Shown one piece after another: positions 1-8,816 of a stretch of 60,344 nt of DNA (positions are counted from its first letter, which is position 1; every line of letters starts with the position of its first letter). Origin of the DNA: Helicobacter saguini (GTDB lineage Bacteria; Campylobacterota; Campylobacteria; Campylobacterales; Helicobacteraceae); assembly GCF_000762875.2 (NCBI RefSeq), contig NZ_JRMP02000017.1:1-60344 (forward strand), read 5' to 3'. Under the pieces are notes generated by a model that ran no database searches, had not been told where the DNA came from, and saw only the letters and a list, made by a program, of their open reading frames with translations. The position numbers and the translations under genes are program-made.

Positions 1-225
1 GGCGGGCTCACAAGGTTGGCACTTCGTGCCTTTATTTTTTTTAATGTCAAGCTATCGCTTGACGTTTTTGTTTGTTTGTTTTTAGAATCTAATTTCGCTT
101 TTCTGGATTCTATGTTTTGATTTTCTATGTTTTTTATAGAATCTTTGCTGTCATTGCAAGAATTTTCGTGGCAATCCACGCTTTTTATAGTTTTAGATTC
201 TATAATTTTTTTAGAATCTAAATTA
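1..225 (+). repeat. Direct repeat copy A (partner at 823-1071)
   Basis: Bases 1-120 match 823-942 with differences only near 105 and 113. The similarity continues with indels through a CGTGGCAATCCACG hairpin (167-180) to about 225. It contains two perfect small hairpins: GTCAAGC-TATC-GCTTGAC at 46-63 and GGCAC-TTC-GTGCC at 18-30. Confidence 0.85.
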
Positions 226-1181
226 TAAAATTTGATATTTTTATAGAATCTAGATTCTAAGTTTTCTGTCATGTTGAGCGTAAGCGAAACATCTACGTCA
301 ATTTTCTTAGAATCCACATTTTTAGATTCTATATTTTCATCGACGTTACTAGCAAAATTCGCAGTTGCAAGATTTGTTTTAATCTTATAAATGGGTGGCT
401 CTTTGGGAATAGATTTATAGAAATCTTGCAACTGCGAATTTTGCGTTTTAGAATCTAACTTTTTAAAATTTTGCAAATTAGATTCCATAACTATTTTAGA
501 ATCTAAATTATTAAATTTGATATTTTGATAGAATCTAGATTCTAAAGTTGCTAATTTTATAGAATCTTGTTTTATAGATTCTGTGGAATCTAGTTTTCTA
601 AAGTCGCTATTTTTCAACAAAACGTTTTTTATTTCTTGCGAGTCTTTTGCGCAAAAAAGTGCAAATCCCCCACCTTGCGCCCCCCAAAAATTTCTTTTGT
701 GGCAAAAAAAGTAGCCGCTTTTGTCTTCAAAGGGGGAGAGCCCCGCTAATCTGTCGCTTTGCAAAAAAAGCGGCGAATGCACTTCTGCATTCGCTATTTC
801 GCTTTTTTCGCGACTAGCGACAGGCGGGCTCACAAGGTTGGCACTTCGTGCCTTTATTTTTTTTAATGTCAAGCTATCGCTTGACGTTTTTGTTTGTTTG
901 TTTTTAGAATCTAATTTCGCTTTTCTAGATTCTACGTTTTGAATTTTTATATTTCTAGATTCTATGTTTTTTATAGAATCTTTGTTATTGTCATTGAGAG
1001 AAAATTCACAAGAATTTTCGTGGCAATCCACGTTTTTTATAATTTTAGATTCTATAACTTTTTTAGAATCTAAGTTGCTAGATTCAATACTTTTATAAAA
1101 TCTAGATTCCATATTCCCTAACTTTTTAGAATTAAAACTACGATTTTTAGAATCTAGATTCTGTAATATTTTATTTCTCAT
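1..1181 (-). CDS. Repeat-built open frame, truncated by the left window edge (at least 393 codons)
   Basis: Read on the minus strand from the ATG at 1181 there is no stop codon down to base 1, so the C-terminus lies outside the window. An AAGG ribosome-binding site sits 6-7 bases before the ATG, and the gene follows the MFS gene on the same strand after about 50 bp. The product is hydrophilic and dominated by ESK, DSK, IES and LDS words from AGAWTCT repeats. A central stretch (about 610-830 on the plus strand) is less repetitive and includes FWGAQGGGFALF. A 120-base block occurs at 1-120 and 823-942 with two mismatches. The spacing, 822, is a multiple of three, so both copies are read in the same frame, which argues for real coding. 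No family is recognised. The open frame itself is certain by eye; expression and function are unknown. Confidence 0.6.
   Translation of the reverse strand, partial: MRNKILQNLDSKNRSFNSKKLGNMESRFYKSIESSNLDSKKVIESKIIKNVDCHENSCEFSLNDNNKDSIKNIESRNIKIQNVESRKAKLDSKNKQTKTSSDSLTLKKIKARSANLVSPPVASREKSEIANAEVHSPLFLQSDRLAGLSPFEDKSGYFFCHKRNFWGAQGGGFALFCAKDSQEIKNVLLKNSDFRKLDSTESIKQDSIKLATLESRFYQNIKFNNLDSKIVMESNLQNFKKLDSKTQNSQLQDFYKSIPKEPPIYKIKTNLATANFASNVDENIESKNVDSKKIDVDVSLTLNMTENLESRFYKNIKFYNLDSKKIIESKTIKSVDCHENSCNDSKDSIKNIENQNIESRKAKLDSKNKQTKTSSDSLTLKKIKARSANLVSP
352..444 (+). repeat. Perfect 24-bp inverted repeat with 45-base loop
   Basis: Arm 352-375 is the exact reverse complement of arm 421-444; the core is CGCAGTTGCAAGATTT. 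The loop (376-420) contains a further short complementary pair (ATAAAT/ATTTAT). It lies inside the edge-truncated ORF, so the mRNA of that ORF would form a long hairpin. Confidence 0.85.
773..794 (+). repeat. Perfect 9-bp hairpin with CTTC tetraloop
   Basis: GCGAATGCA (773-781), loop CTTC, TGCATTCGC (786-794). It is one of several perfect short stems with three- or four-base loops in the first kilobase, all within the minus-strand repeat ORF. Confidence 0.8.
823..1071 (+). repeat. Direct repeat copy B (partner at 1-225)
   Basis: This is the second copy of the block at 1-225, offset by 822 bases. The first 120 bases are nearly identical. The remainder carries an extra stretch of about 20 bases before the CGTGGCAATCCACG hairpin. 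The reading frame of the minus-strand ORF is kept between copies. Confidence 0.85.
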
Positions 1182-1230
1182 TATTTTACCTTAATACTAA
1201 TCATAAGTTTAACGCGGAATTTTATCATAT

Positions 1231-2412
1231 TTACGCCCTTTTTGCGATTAAAAAATAATAAAAAACAAGTGCCAAAAACACGATAAATGCGCACACTAAA
1301 AACATCGCTCCATACCCAAAACCAGACTGCACAAAGCCCAAAAAGAAAGGTCCCACGCCCATTCCAAAGTCTAGGGCGATGTAGTAGCTGCTTGTGGCTA
1401 ATCCCACTTTGTCCTTTGGAGCGACCTTTATTGCGTAGCTTTGCCCTGATGAGAAAAAGTTGCCATAGCCTAGCCCTGTGAAAACTGCCGCTAAAATTAG
1501 CATCCATGAATTTTTTGCAAATGCGATTAAAATTAGTGCTAAAATAAAAAAAACAAGTGCGGAAATTAGGACAATATTATGCCCTTTTTTATCAAAAATG
1601 CGTCCCGCAATAGGTCTCCCAAATAGCGAAGTTACCGCATACACGACAAAGAAAATCGAGCCAGCAAACACCAAATCTCGCTGCATACTAAAATCGCCGA
1701 TAAAACTCAAAACCGCGCCAAAACAAGCCGCAATAAGGCAAATTATAAGGCAGATTCTAGCGCTACTTGGTTCAAAAAAGTCGAATATTTTATGAAAAAA
1801 GTTAGCCTTTGAATTTGGAATCTTTATATTTACTCCCCTTTTAATTTCCCTAACTTTCATAGTAAAAATTGCTAATATTGCTAATATTGTAATTATACAC
1901 ATTATAAAAAAGCTAAGTTTATAAAGATTTTGTTGTGCTAAATAAATCGCTAAAAATGGCGCAAGAGCAGAAGCCAAAACAATGCTTAAGGCATAATATC
2001 CAATGCCCTCCCCACGCCTAAAACTAGGAATAAGTCTCGTAGCGATAACAGCGCAAATACTAGAGCAGATTCCATAGCTAAAACCATGCAAAAAGCGAGT
2101 AATTATTAGAATCCAAAAGTTATAACTTATGAAATATAATAGCGAAATAATTAGATATATAATAAGTGAAAAAAATAGCCACTTCTTTAAATTGATATTA
2201 TCAAGGCTTTTACCGATTGATAGACGCGCCGCCATTGTGCCGATGATAAACATACCGCTTGCAAGCCCCGCATTACTCGTGCTTTCACCCAAAATATCAA
2301 TCGCAAAACCCGTGCTAATCACAATGCTAAGGTAAAAACAAAACGAAATGCAAAAATTAATAAACGCAATACAGAAAAAATAAAAATTCAAAATATTGTA
2401 ATTTTTTTGCAT
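1231..2412 (-). CDS. Major facilitator superfamily transporter
   Basis: A polytopic membrane protein of about 393 residues with roughly twelve hydrophobic segments in two halves. The MFS motif A between segments 2 and 3 reads GTMAARLSIGKSLDN, and its second-half equivalent reads FGRPIAGRIFDKKG, which supports the superfamily; a glycine-rich GEGIGYYALS stretch resembles motif C of drug exporters. Substrate cannot be inferred. I prefer the ATG at 2412 because AAAAGG lies about nine bases upstream. An in-frame ATG at 2433 has no clear ribosome-binding site and would add seven residues. The repeat ORF at 1181 follows downstream on the same strand. Confidence 0.85.
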   Translation of the reverse strand: MQKNYNILNFYFFCIAFINFCISFCFYLSIVISTGFAIDILGESTSNAGLASGMFIIGTMAARLSIGKSLDNINLKKWLFFSLIIYLIISLLYFISYNFWILIITRFLHGFSYGICSSICAVIATRLIPSFRRGEGIGYYALSIVLASALAPFLAIYLAQQNLYKLSFFIMCIITILAILAIFTMKVREIKRGVNIKIPNSKANFFHKIFDFFEPSSARICLIICLIAACFGAVLSFIGDFSMQRDLVFAGSIFFVVYAVTSLFGRPIAGRIFDKKGHNIVLISALVFFILALILIAFAKNSWMLILAAVFTGLGYGNFFSSGQSYAIKVAPKDKVGLATSSYYIALDFGMGVGPFFLGFVQSGFGYGAMFLVCAFIVFLALVFYYFLIAKRA

Positions 2413-2563
2413 AAAACTTAGCCTTTTATTCATATTTTAAATATTAATTTATTTACAAATAAAATTATAATTTTACTAAATTTATACCTTTAGATTCTAT
2501 AAACATACAACATTATCTAAAATAAAATATCCATGATAATATAATAACCACATCAATAGTAAG

Positions 2564-3367
2564 TTAAAAGCCATAGATTTTTCGGGCAGATTCTAAGTCT
2601 TCTTGCGTATCAATACCTATGCTTTGGCTCTCTACTATGGCGACTTTTATTTTTTTATTGTAGTAAATAGCGCGGAGTTGCTCTAGCTTTTCGATATTTT
2701 CTAACTCGCATTCTTTCAAATTTGAAATTTCCTCCAAACTCTCTTTAAAGTAGCCATAAAGCCCTAAATGCCCTAAAAAGTTAGGCGTATTTTTAGAATC
2801 TAAATTGTTAGAATCTAAGGAATTTTTAGAATCTATTTTTGGAGTCTGAAAACTAGATTCTATAAGATTTTTAGAATCTAAAAGAGCCTCAAAATCGCGG
2901 TGGTGCGGGATTAAAGCGCGCGAAAAATATATAGCGTTTGAATTAGAATCTAACACGACTTTTACGATATTTGGACTTAACGCAGATTTATAATCAATCA
3001 CTTTAGCACAAGTCGCCATAAACACGTCCTTTTGCATACAATCCTGCAGGGCTTGTATCACGCTAGATTCTAAAAACGGCTCATCAGCCTGCAAATTTAT
3101 GATAATTTCATCGCTTTTTAAGCCCAAAATCCTACTTGCCTCAAGGCAGCGAAGAGAGCCATTTGGGATATTTGGGTTAGTTAGCACGGCTTTTATGCCA
3201 AATTTTTCCGCGATTTTCATCGTTTCATTAGAATCTAGGGCGAGGACTACATCTCCCACTTTTGCGGCGTTTTGTGCGGATTTGATAAACATCGGCACAC
3301 CGCCTATATCACTTAGAATCTTGCTTGGGAATCGCGTACTAGCAAGCCTCGCTGGGATTATTATCAT
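2564..3367 (-). CDS. kdsB: 3-deoxy-manno-octulosonate cytidylyltransferase
   Basis: KdsB activates Kdo as CMP-Kdo for lipopolysaccharide inner-core synthesis in the cytoplasm. The N-terminus [16 protein letters not shown] carries the nucleotide-binding motif of the family, and NLQADEPF is the conserved substrate/metal motif. At 267 residues the protein is slightly longer than usual because a run of D-S-K/L-D-S words from AGAWTCT repeats is inserted at about residues 165-200, before the conserved LGLYGY. The catalytic motifs lie outside the insert, so the enzyme is probably active. The next gene upstream on the same strand is lptB, another LPS gene. Confidence 0.93.
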   Translation of the reverse strand: MIIIPARLASTRFPSKILSDIGGVPMFIKSAQNAAKVGDVVLALDSNETMKIAEKFGIKAVLTNPNIPNGSLRCLEASRILGLKSDEIIINLQADEPFLESSVIQALQDCMQKDVFMATCAKVIDYKSALSPNIVKVVLDSNSNAIYFSRALIPHHRDFEALLDSKNLIESSFQTPKIDSKNSLDSNNLDSKNTPNFLGHLGLYGYFKESLEEISNLKECELENIEKLEQLRAIYYNKKIKVAIVESQSIGIDTQEDLESARKIYGF

Positions 3368-3437
3368 TTTAAAGTCCTTGAAATTAGATGCTAATATTCT
3401 AGCTAAATTTTAATAAAATCAAAAATAATGCAAATAT

Positions 3438-4169
3438 TTACGCCTTAAAATGTTCGCCAAGATAGTATTTTCTAACAAGTGGGTTGCTATAAATTTCATC
3501 TGCATTGCCACTTGCAAAAAGGCTGCCAGAGCGAATAACATACGCGCGGTGGCACACGCCAAGCGTTTCTCGCACATTGTGGTCGGTGATTAGCACGCCG
3601 ATATTCATCCCCACAAGCGTCTCGATAATTCGCTGAATATCAAGCACCGCGATGGGGTCAACCCCCGCAAAAGGCTCATCTAGCAGGACAAATTTTGGAT
3701 TTTTGACGAGTGCGCGCGCAATCTCCACACGTCGCCGCTCCCCACCACTAAGGCTAATGCCGCGTCTATCGCGTATCGCCTCAATGTTGAATGCCTCTAG
3801 CATTTGCTCAATTCGCGTCTGCATTTCCTTTTTGCTTTTAAACGCCTTTTGCGCGGCAAGGAGCAGATTATCCTCCACGCTTAAGTCCTTGAAAATGCTT
3901 GATTCTTGTGGCAGATAGCCTATGCCAAGATTGCTACGCGTGTGCAGCGGCAGGTTTGAGATGTCTGTATCATCCAAAAAAACCTTGCCACCACTAGGCT
4001 CCAAAAGTCCGCAAATCATATAAAAAGTAGTCGTTTTCCCCGCGCCATTTGGACCTAAAAGTCCTACCACCTCGTTATTTTTAAGCTCTAAAGTGATGTC
4101 TTGGACTATGCGCGTTTTTTTAATTGTTTTGCTTAGATTCTGGGCTTTTAATGTGGAGATTTGGCTCAT
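3438..4169 (-). CDS. lptB: LPS export ABC transporter ATP-binding protein
   Basis: A 243-residue ABC ATPase with Walker [10 protein letters not shown], signature LSGGERRR, Walker [14 protein letters not shown] and the switch histidine region LITDHN. The sequence around the signature and the length are typical of LptB, which powers LPS extraction from the inner membrane together with LptF, LptG and LptC. AAAAGGT precedes the ATG. It shares its strand and function in LPS biogenesis with kdsB downstream. Confidence 0.92.
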   Translation of the reverse strand: MSQISTLKAQNLSKTIKKTRIVQDITLELKNNEVVGLLGPNGAGKTTTFYMICGLLEPSGGKVFLDDTDISNLPLHTRSNLGIGYLPQESSIFKDLSVEDNLLLAAQKAFKSKKEMQTRIEQMLEAFNIEAIRDRRGISLSGGERRRVEIARALVKNPKFVLLDEPFAGVDPIAVLDIQRIIETLVGMNIGVLITDHNVRETLGVCHRAYVIRSGSLFASGNADEIYSNPLVRKYYLGEHFKA

Positions 4170-4371
4170 TTGATTACCTTTTAAATTTAGATTCTATGAA
4201 GTTATATGGATTAAATTATTTAAAATATTCTAAAGTTAATTCTTAAAAATTTATTTAAGCTATAGGAGTATAGCACAATTTTGCTTGTATCATTTCTAAA
4301 CAATACAATTTCTTGCTGTTAATACATTAGGATAAAATTTTGTTTTTGCGAATTCTACACAATATTTTTAA

Positions 4372-4377
4372 TATAAT
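4372..4377 (+). promoter_or_regulatory. Candidate -10 box for rodA
   Basis: TATAAT about 40 bases before the TTG start of rodA, in the AT-rich gap between the divergent lptB and rodA genes. No clear -35 is seen, as is usual for housekeeping promoters in this group. Confidence 0.5.
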
Positions 4378-4416
4378 TATAGAATCTAGATTCTAAACCC
4401 CATAAAGGACAAGGCT

Positions 4417-5553
4417 TTGATAGCAAATTCGCGGATTACGACACATTTTGATTATATTTTGATTGCACTCATTTTGCCCATTATTTTTATGAGTTCATTT
4501 TTGCTTAGTGAGACATCTCAAACGCTTCTTACAAGGCAGCTTAGCTATGTATTCTTAAGCATTTTTATTTTTTTATTTGTATTTTTTATACCGCTTCGCT
4601 ACCTTACAAAAAGTATAACTATTTTTTATGGAATCTGCATTTTGCTACTTGTCGCGGTCGAGTTTATCGGCACAACAAAGCTAGGGGCGCAGCGTTGGAT
4701 TAATATCGGTGGCTTTTCACTGCAGCCTAGCGAGCCTGTCAAAATCGCACTTGTTCTTTTTTTAGCGCGTCACATTAGCAATAATCCGCCGCCAAAAGAT
4801 GGCTATGGATGGCTTGAGTTTGGCAAGATTAGTTTTTTTATTTTGCTGCCATTTTTGCTGATTTTAAAAGAGCCTGATTTGGGTAGTGCCATAATCGTGC
4901 TTGCGATGGGCTATGGGATGCTTTTTGTGATTGGCGTGAATAAAAAAATTTGGATTACTTGCCTTGTGGGTGCGTTGTTGTTTTCGCCGATTGCCTTTAA
5001 ATTTGTCCTAAAGCCCTATCAGGTCGATAGGATTATGAAACTTGTCACAGGTGATACGAGTTCGCAAGTGCAGCAAAGCCTTATTGCCATAGGCAGCGGC
5101 GGCTTTAAGGGCAAGAGTAAGGAAGATGCTACGCAGTCAAATTTGAAATTTCTGCCTGTGGCGACAAGCGATTTTATTTTCGCGCATTTTGTGGAGCGGT
5201 TTGGCTTTGTGGGTGCGATATTGCTCATTGCCCTTTATATCGGCATTGTGATGCACTTGTTGTCGTTTTGCTTTTTAGATTCGCAGGATTATTTTTTGAA
5301 AGTGATTGCAAGTAGCCTTGCTATGCTTTTTTTCGTGTATGCGAGTGTGAATATCGCGATGACTATGGAGCTAGCCCCTGTGGTTGGCATTCCGCTGCCG
5401 CTTTTTAGCTATGGTGGGAGTAGTTTTATGACTTTTATCGTGCTAATTGCGATGTTTGAATCTGCTTTGACTTTCCGCTTTAGCTTTTCTACATTTAATG
5501 AAGGCACAAGCCCGTTTAGCTTAAAAAGATTACCTAGGATTAGAAGACATTAG
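4417..5553 (+). CDS. rodA: Rod-shape determining SEDS peptidoglycan polymerase
   Basis: A 378-residue FtsW/RodA/SpoVE-family protein with about ten membrane segments. Diagnostic SEDS features are the GAQRWI...QPSEPVK region, the KEPDLG motif and the C-terminal PLPLFSYGGSS motif. RodA polymerises lipid II during elongation with a partner penicillin-binding protein. The length and the absence of a long extension favour RodA over FtsW. Translation appears to start at TTG (4417), with AAAGGAC a few bases upstream; no ATG fits the conserved N-terminus. Confidence 0.9.
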   Translation: MIANSRITTHFDYILIALILPIIFMSSFLLSETSQTLLTRQLSYVFLSIFIFLFVFFIPLRYLTKSITIFYGICILLLVAVEFIGTTKLGAQRWINIGGFSLQPSEPVKIALVLFLARHISNNPPPKDGYGWLEFGKISFFILLPFLLILKEPDLGSAIIVLAMGYGMLFVIGVNKKIWITCLVGALLFSPIAFKFVLKPYQVDRIMKLVTGDTSSQVQQSLIAIGSGGFKGKSKEDATQSNLKFLPVATSDFIFAHFVERFGFVGAILLIALYIGIVMHLLSFCFLDSQDYFLKVIASSLAMLFFVYASVNIAMTMELAPVVGIPLPLFSYGGSSFMTFIVLIAMFESALTFRFSFSTFNEGTSPFSLKRLPRIRRH

Positions 5554-5689
5554 CATAAATGATTAGTAAAACAAATATTTCCTACATTTTACTCAAATTC
5601 ATCCCAAAAGATTCCATAATTTCCCAAAAGAAAACAAAATAAATGCTAATATTTTAACCTTTAAACTTAAGCAAAAAAGGTTAAAAAAA

Positions 5690-6358
5690 GTGAAAATTAC
5701 GCCTGAGACTTTTGTGATTTCGGATACTCATTTTGGCGATAAAATGGCGATAAAAAAATATCCTATCCGCGCTGTGACGCTGAATGCCACGCATTTTAAG
5801 AGCTTTGATGAGCTGGCTATCTCGCGATGGAATGAGGTTGTTGGGGAGCAAGATTGCGTGCTGCATTTAGGCGATGTGTTTGCAGGTAGTGGTGTGGAAT
5901 CTATTGCGAAACTAAATGGCAAAAAAACGCTAATTTTGGGCAATAACGACATCGGCAAATGCGAGAATCTTAACAAGGATTTTGGTTGGAAAGTTATCTC
6001 AAAAATCAAATTTAAACTAGATTCTAATGAAAAAAGTGAGCTGAAAAAGGCGATGAAAAAAAAGTGGGGCGAGGAGCTTAAAAACCCTTATGCGTGCGCG
6101 CTTGTGGTCGTGGTGAATAACCTTAAGATTATGTTTAGCCATTTTCCTGTTGGCGAGCGTAAAAAAAACGACAGATACTGCAAGGCGCGTGATATTATCG
6201 ACTATGCGTATGCGTTGGCGGGTTGTGAGATTAATATTCATGGGCATATTCACGTGCGAAGTAGCGTGCAGGAGTATTGCTGCAATGTTAGCACGGAAAA
6301 GCTTGATTTTAAACCGCGAAGACTACGCGAGATTCTAAGTGACTGGGCGAATGGGTAA
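5690..6358 (+). CDS. Calcineurin-like metallophosphoesterase
   Basis: A 222-residue soluble protein with the metallophosphoesterase signature in order: SDTHFGD near residue 11, HLGDVF near 60, GNND near 85, FSHFP near 152 and HGHIH near 184. These supply the two-metal site. The substrate is unknown; small YfcE-like phosphodiesterases are the closest general type. The start is GTG at 5690 preceded by an AAGG site. It converges with the next gene on a repeat hairpin (6360-6382). Confidence 0.85.
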   Translation: MKITPETFVISDTHFGDKMAIKKYPIRAVTLNATHFKSFDELAISRWNEVVGEQDCVLHLGDVFAGSGVESIAKLNGKKTLILGNNDIGKCENLNKDFGWKVISKIKFKLDSNEKSELKKAMKKKWGEELKNPYACALVVVVNNLKIMFSHFPVGERKKNDRYCKARDIIDYAYALAGCEINIHGHIHVRSSVQEYCCNVSTEKLDFKPRRLREILSDWANG

Positions 6359-6359
6359 A

Positions 6360-6382
6360 AGATTCTATAAATTATAGAATCT
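6360..6382. terminator. Repeat-derived hairpin between convergent genes
   Basis: AGATTCTATA, loop AAT, TATAGAATCT form a perfect 10-bp stem two bases after the phosphoesterase stop and about 30 bases from the stop of the convergent gene. There is no long U-run on either strand, so a terminator role is only suggested. Confidence 0.4.
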
Positions 6383-6412
6383 AAATAAATTTCCATAGAA
6401 TCTAGTGTGGTA

Positions 6413-7918
6413 TTAACTAGCTTTTTTATTAGATTCTAAACTTTCTAATTCAGCAATTTCTTCTTTTACAACGTTATTAATATATTGCGAATTTAAAGAT
6501 TCTAAATCTAGTTTTGGTCGCTTTGAAACTATCATTACAACAAGTGGCTTTAAGATTGAATTTGAATAAGGCAACATTTCATTCACCTTAAAATCTTCAC
6601 TTTCAAAAAACTTAGAATCTGCATTGATTATAGAATCTACTAAATCGCTAAACTCTTGCATTTCATCACTTGATAATTTAAAAAGCATAGCAAGACGCGT
6701 CATGTGTCCATAAAAGATTCTATATTTTTTACTCATATCATCTTCTAAACCACTTGTAGCTTTTTCACCCAATATTCCTCCTAGCATTCCACCAAGCATT
6801 CCTCCTAGCAAACCACCAGCAAGAGTTCCCACAACAGGGATAAATGACAACGCAAGAGCTCCCACAACAGCCCCAGCCGCGCCCCCTGTAACTTCACTAG
6901 CATTTTTAATAAGATTTATAACGCATTGTGTGCCAGAAATCTTTTTCCTTGCCATCTGCATTAATTCTAAGCCAGAAGTAACCGCCATAGTAGCAGCCGC
7001 TGTAATCATTGTCCCGCGCAAAGCTGAATTACCAAGTGTAGATTTAGCAAATTTTTTCTCTATTATTTTACCTAAGCCTTTGCCTACCAATTTTCCTATA
7101 TTTTTTTGCATTGTAGAATCTGATATGCTTTCAACTAGCTTTTCTTCTTTTTGCTTACTTAGAAAATTTGTGCTAAATGTTTTCGAGCCTGTTTTTAACT
7201 CTATAATAAAAGCTTGTCTTATAGCCTCTTTTATATCTTTATCTTTAGAATTATTGTAGCAAATTAGAATATTCATTAAAAATGAAATTCCACATTCTAA
7301 ATTAGTATTTAGTTGGCTTGTATTTTCATTATAAGATATAATTTTATAGCCAAATTTAGCCTCTAACTTAGCTACATCATAAGTAAAATGTCCTGTTTTT
7401 ATTATTTCACTTGCATTTATATTTGTTAGTTTATTTTCTAGCAAGGATATATATTTTTCGCCTTGATTTAATGGCACTTCAATTTGCTTATTGTTGTATT
7501 TAAAGTTGTCATTTTCATCAAATAAAGTTTTAAAGCCTAAATTAGAATCTTTAAAATAAATAGATTCTATATTTTGTGAATTTTTACTATCAATTGCATT
7601 TGTGTTATTAATAAAATCAAAATTTGCATATTTTACGCTAATAGCTGGTATTACAATTTGAGCAGCCAAGCCTTTATCCTTGCTATCTACCATAAAGCCA
7701 TCCATTAATCTATCAAATTCTTTTATATTAGAATCTTTTCTTGCATTATATTCACTTTCGCTTTCATTTTTTAAACGCAAAGGATTTAGCTCCTCGCTTA
7801 ACGCATTGCAAGTAAATTCTGTTAGCTGACAAGTATCGCTACAATACCATACTTTTGATATATCTTTTTTGTCGCTCTTTTTAGCATTGCCACAAGATTC
7901 ACAAAATATATATTTGGC
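6413..7918 (-). pseudogene. Zinc-ribbon / glycine-zipper protein, 5' end cut by an IS remnant
   Basis: The frame is open from an IS end at 7918 to the stop at 6413. A TTG at 7780 would give 455 residues, but the upstream codons are clearly coding and encode a zinc-ribbon: C-x2-C (FCESCGN) then C-x3-C (WYCSDTC). The middle holds a long hydrophobic glycine-zipper region (about 6760-6880; GGLLGGMLGGMLGGILG), typical of membrane-inserting or channel-like segments. The rest is helical and unrecognised. The start codon lies beyond the insertion: removing the IS and one 8-base flank would join the frame to an ATG at 8768 through a run of Phe codons. Whether the 455-residue remainder is expressed is unknown. 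Confidence 0.6.
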
Positions 7919-7956
7919 TCAAGACAACTTAAGCTCTTTTAAAGGGGCTTTAAGTT

Positions 7957-8733
7957 ATGATTACGACCTTAGAAAAATGGGTTTATAATACGTTCACGAA
8001 TTTCGGAGGCTAAATTTAGAGAGATTTTGTGGCATTTTTGTCTTGATATTACTAAAGAAACTGCGTTTTGAGGCAGTAAAAATCGCTAAAATTTGCAAAA
8101 TTTCTAGAAATTCTCTCAATAAAATATTCAAAGAAATTCGTAAATTGATGGCAAAAGAATGCGAAAAAATTTCACAATTAAAAGGTGAAATTGAAGTGGA
8201 TGAATCCTACTTTGGACCAAAAAGAGTAAAGGGCAAAAAAGGCAGAGGAGCTAGCAAAAAAACGCCTGTTTTTGGCATGCTAAAACGCAATGGAAAAGTA
8301 TATACACAAATTGTAAAAAATTGCTCTAAAGATGAACTAATACCGATAATAACGCAGTTTTATAGCCTTAAAGATTCTATAATTTATAGTGATACGTGGA
8401 AATCTTATGATGCTTTAGTAGATTTTGGAGCGCTAGCCCATTACAAAGTAAAACATAGTGAAAATGAGTTTGTAAATGGTAAAAATCACATCAATGGAAT
8501 TGAGAATTTTTGGGGTTATGCCAAGCATCGTTTAGCAAAATTTAAAGGCATAAAAAAAGAAAATTTTTACTTGCATTTAAAAGAAACAGAAAGCGTAGCT
8601 TCTTTAGAAAACGAAGTTTCTTTAGTAATTTAGATATAATGTCAAAACGAAGTTTCTTTAGAAAAATGAAGGTAAAGATTTGTATAAAATTTTACTAAAA
8701 TTGATTAGAAAATATCCGCTTAAGTTGTCTTGA
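7957..8733 (+). pseudogene. IS1595-family (ISXO2-like) transposase, frameshifted
   Basis: The DDE core is recognisable: DESYFGPK, then YSDTWKSYD, then HINGIENFWGYAK. The reading frame is broken at least three times. A fragment from ATG 7957 stops at 8011; the continuation REILWHFCLDIT (about 8018-8066) is in the next frame; the main open stretch 8043-8633 is in the third. The C-terminus DLYKILLKLIRKYPLKLS is found in yet another frame up to the TGA at 8731, inside the right inverted repeat. Near 8592-8661, short repeat units (AACGAAGTTTCTTTAG) have been inserted. The element cannot encode an active transposase. Confidence 0.85.
8595..8661 (+). repeat. Short repeat units inserted in the transposase relic
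   Basis: AACGAAGTTTCTTTAG occurs at 8610-8625 and again at 8646-8661, with a diverged copy (GTAGCTTCTTTAG) at 8595-8607. They separate pieces of transposase C-terminus that should be contiguous, so they were added after the IS landed. Confidence 0.7.
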
Positions 8734-8749
8734 GCCATATTAATTATAC

Positions 8750-8765
8750 AAAAAAAAAAAAAAAA
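8750..8765 (+). repeat. A16 homopolymer beside the IS
   Basis: Sixteen consecutive A residues just outside the right end of the IS. On the minus strand it is T16 directly after a possible ATG (8768-8766) of the interrupted zinc-ribbon gene, so it could have been a slippage tract at the start of that gene. Confidence 0.6.
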
Positions 8766-8816
8766 CATATATGAAATAATTTTTAAGACACACTATGTTT
8801 TTTATCCGTTGATACA

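Larger units (their letters stand above)
7916..8736 (+). mobile_element. Decayed IS1595-family insertion sequence (821 bp)
   Basis: Perfect 19-bp terminal inverted repeats, GGCTCAAGACAACTTAAGC at 7916-7934 and its reverse complement at 8718-8736, bound a DDE transposase relic. The flanking octamers (7908-7915 ATATATTT; 8737-8744 ATATTAAT) match at only five of eight positions, so the target duplication is eroded or absent. The element is shorter than a full IS1595-type element because the transposase N-terminal zinc domain is missing. It interrupts the gene at 6413-7918. Confidence 0.85.

Noticed and set aside
721-942. 73-codon plus-strand frame in the left repeat region
   Set aside because: It is a shadow of the larger minus-strand repeat ORF, has no good ribosome-binding site, and its composition is that of translated repeats.
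1-1200. CRISPR array or tandem satellite in the left region
   Set aside because: Repeat units are irregularly spaced, very short and coding in frame; there are no constant repeats with unique spacers.
1181-1507. 108-codon minus-strand frame overlapping the MFS gene
   Set aside because: It is antiphase to a well-supported transporter and lacks any recognisable features.
7908-8744. Exact 8-bp target-site duplication for the IS
   Set aside because: The flanking octamers match at five of eight positions only, so a clean duplication cannot be claimed.
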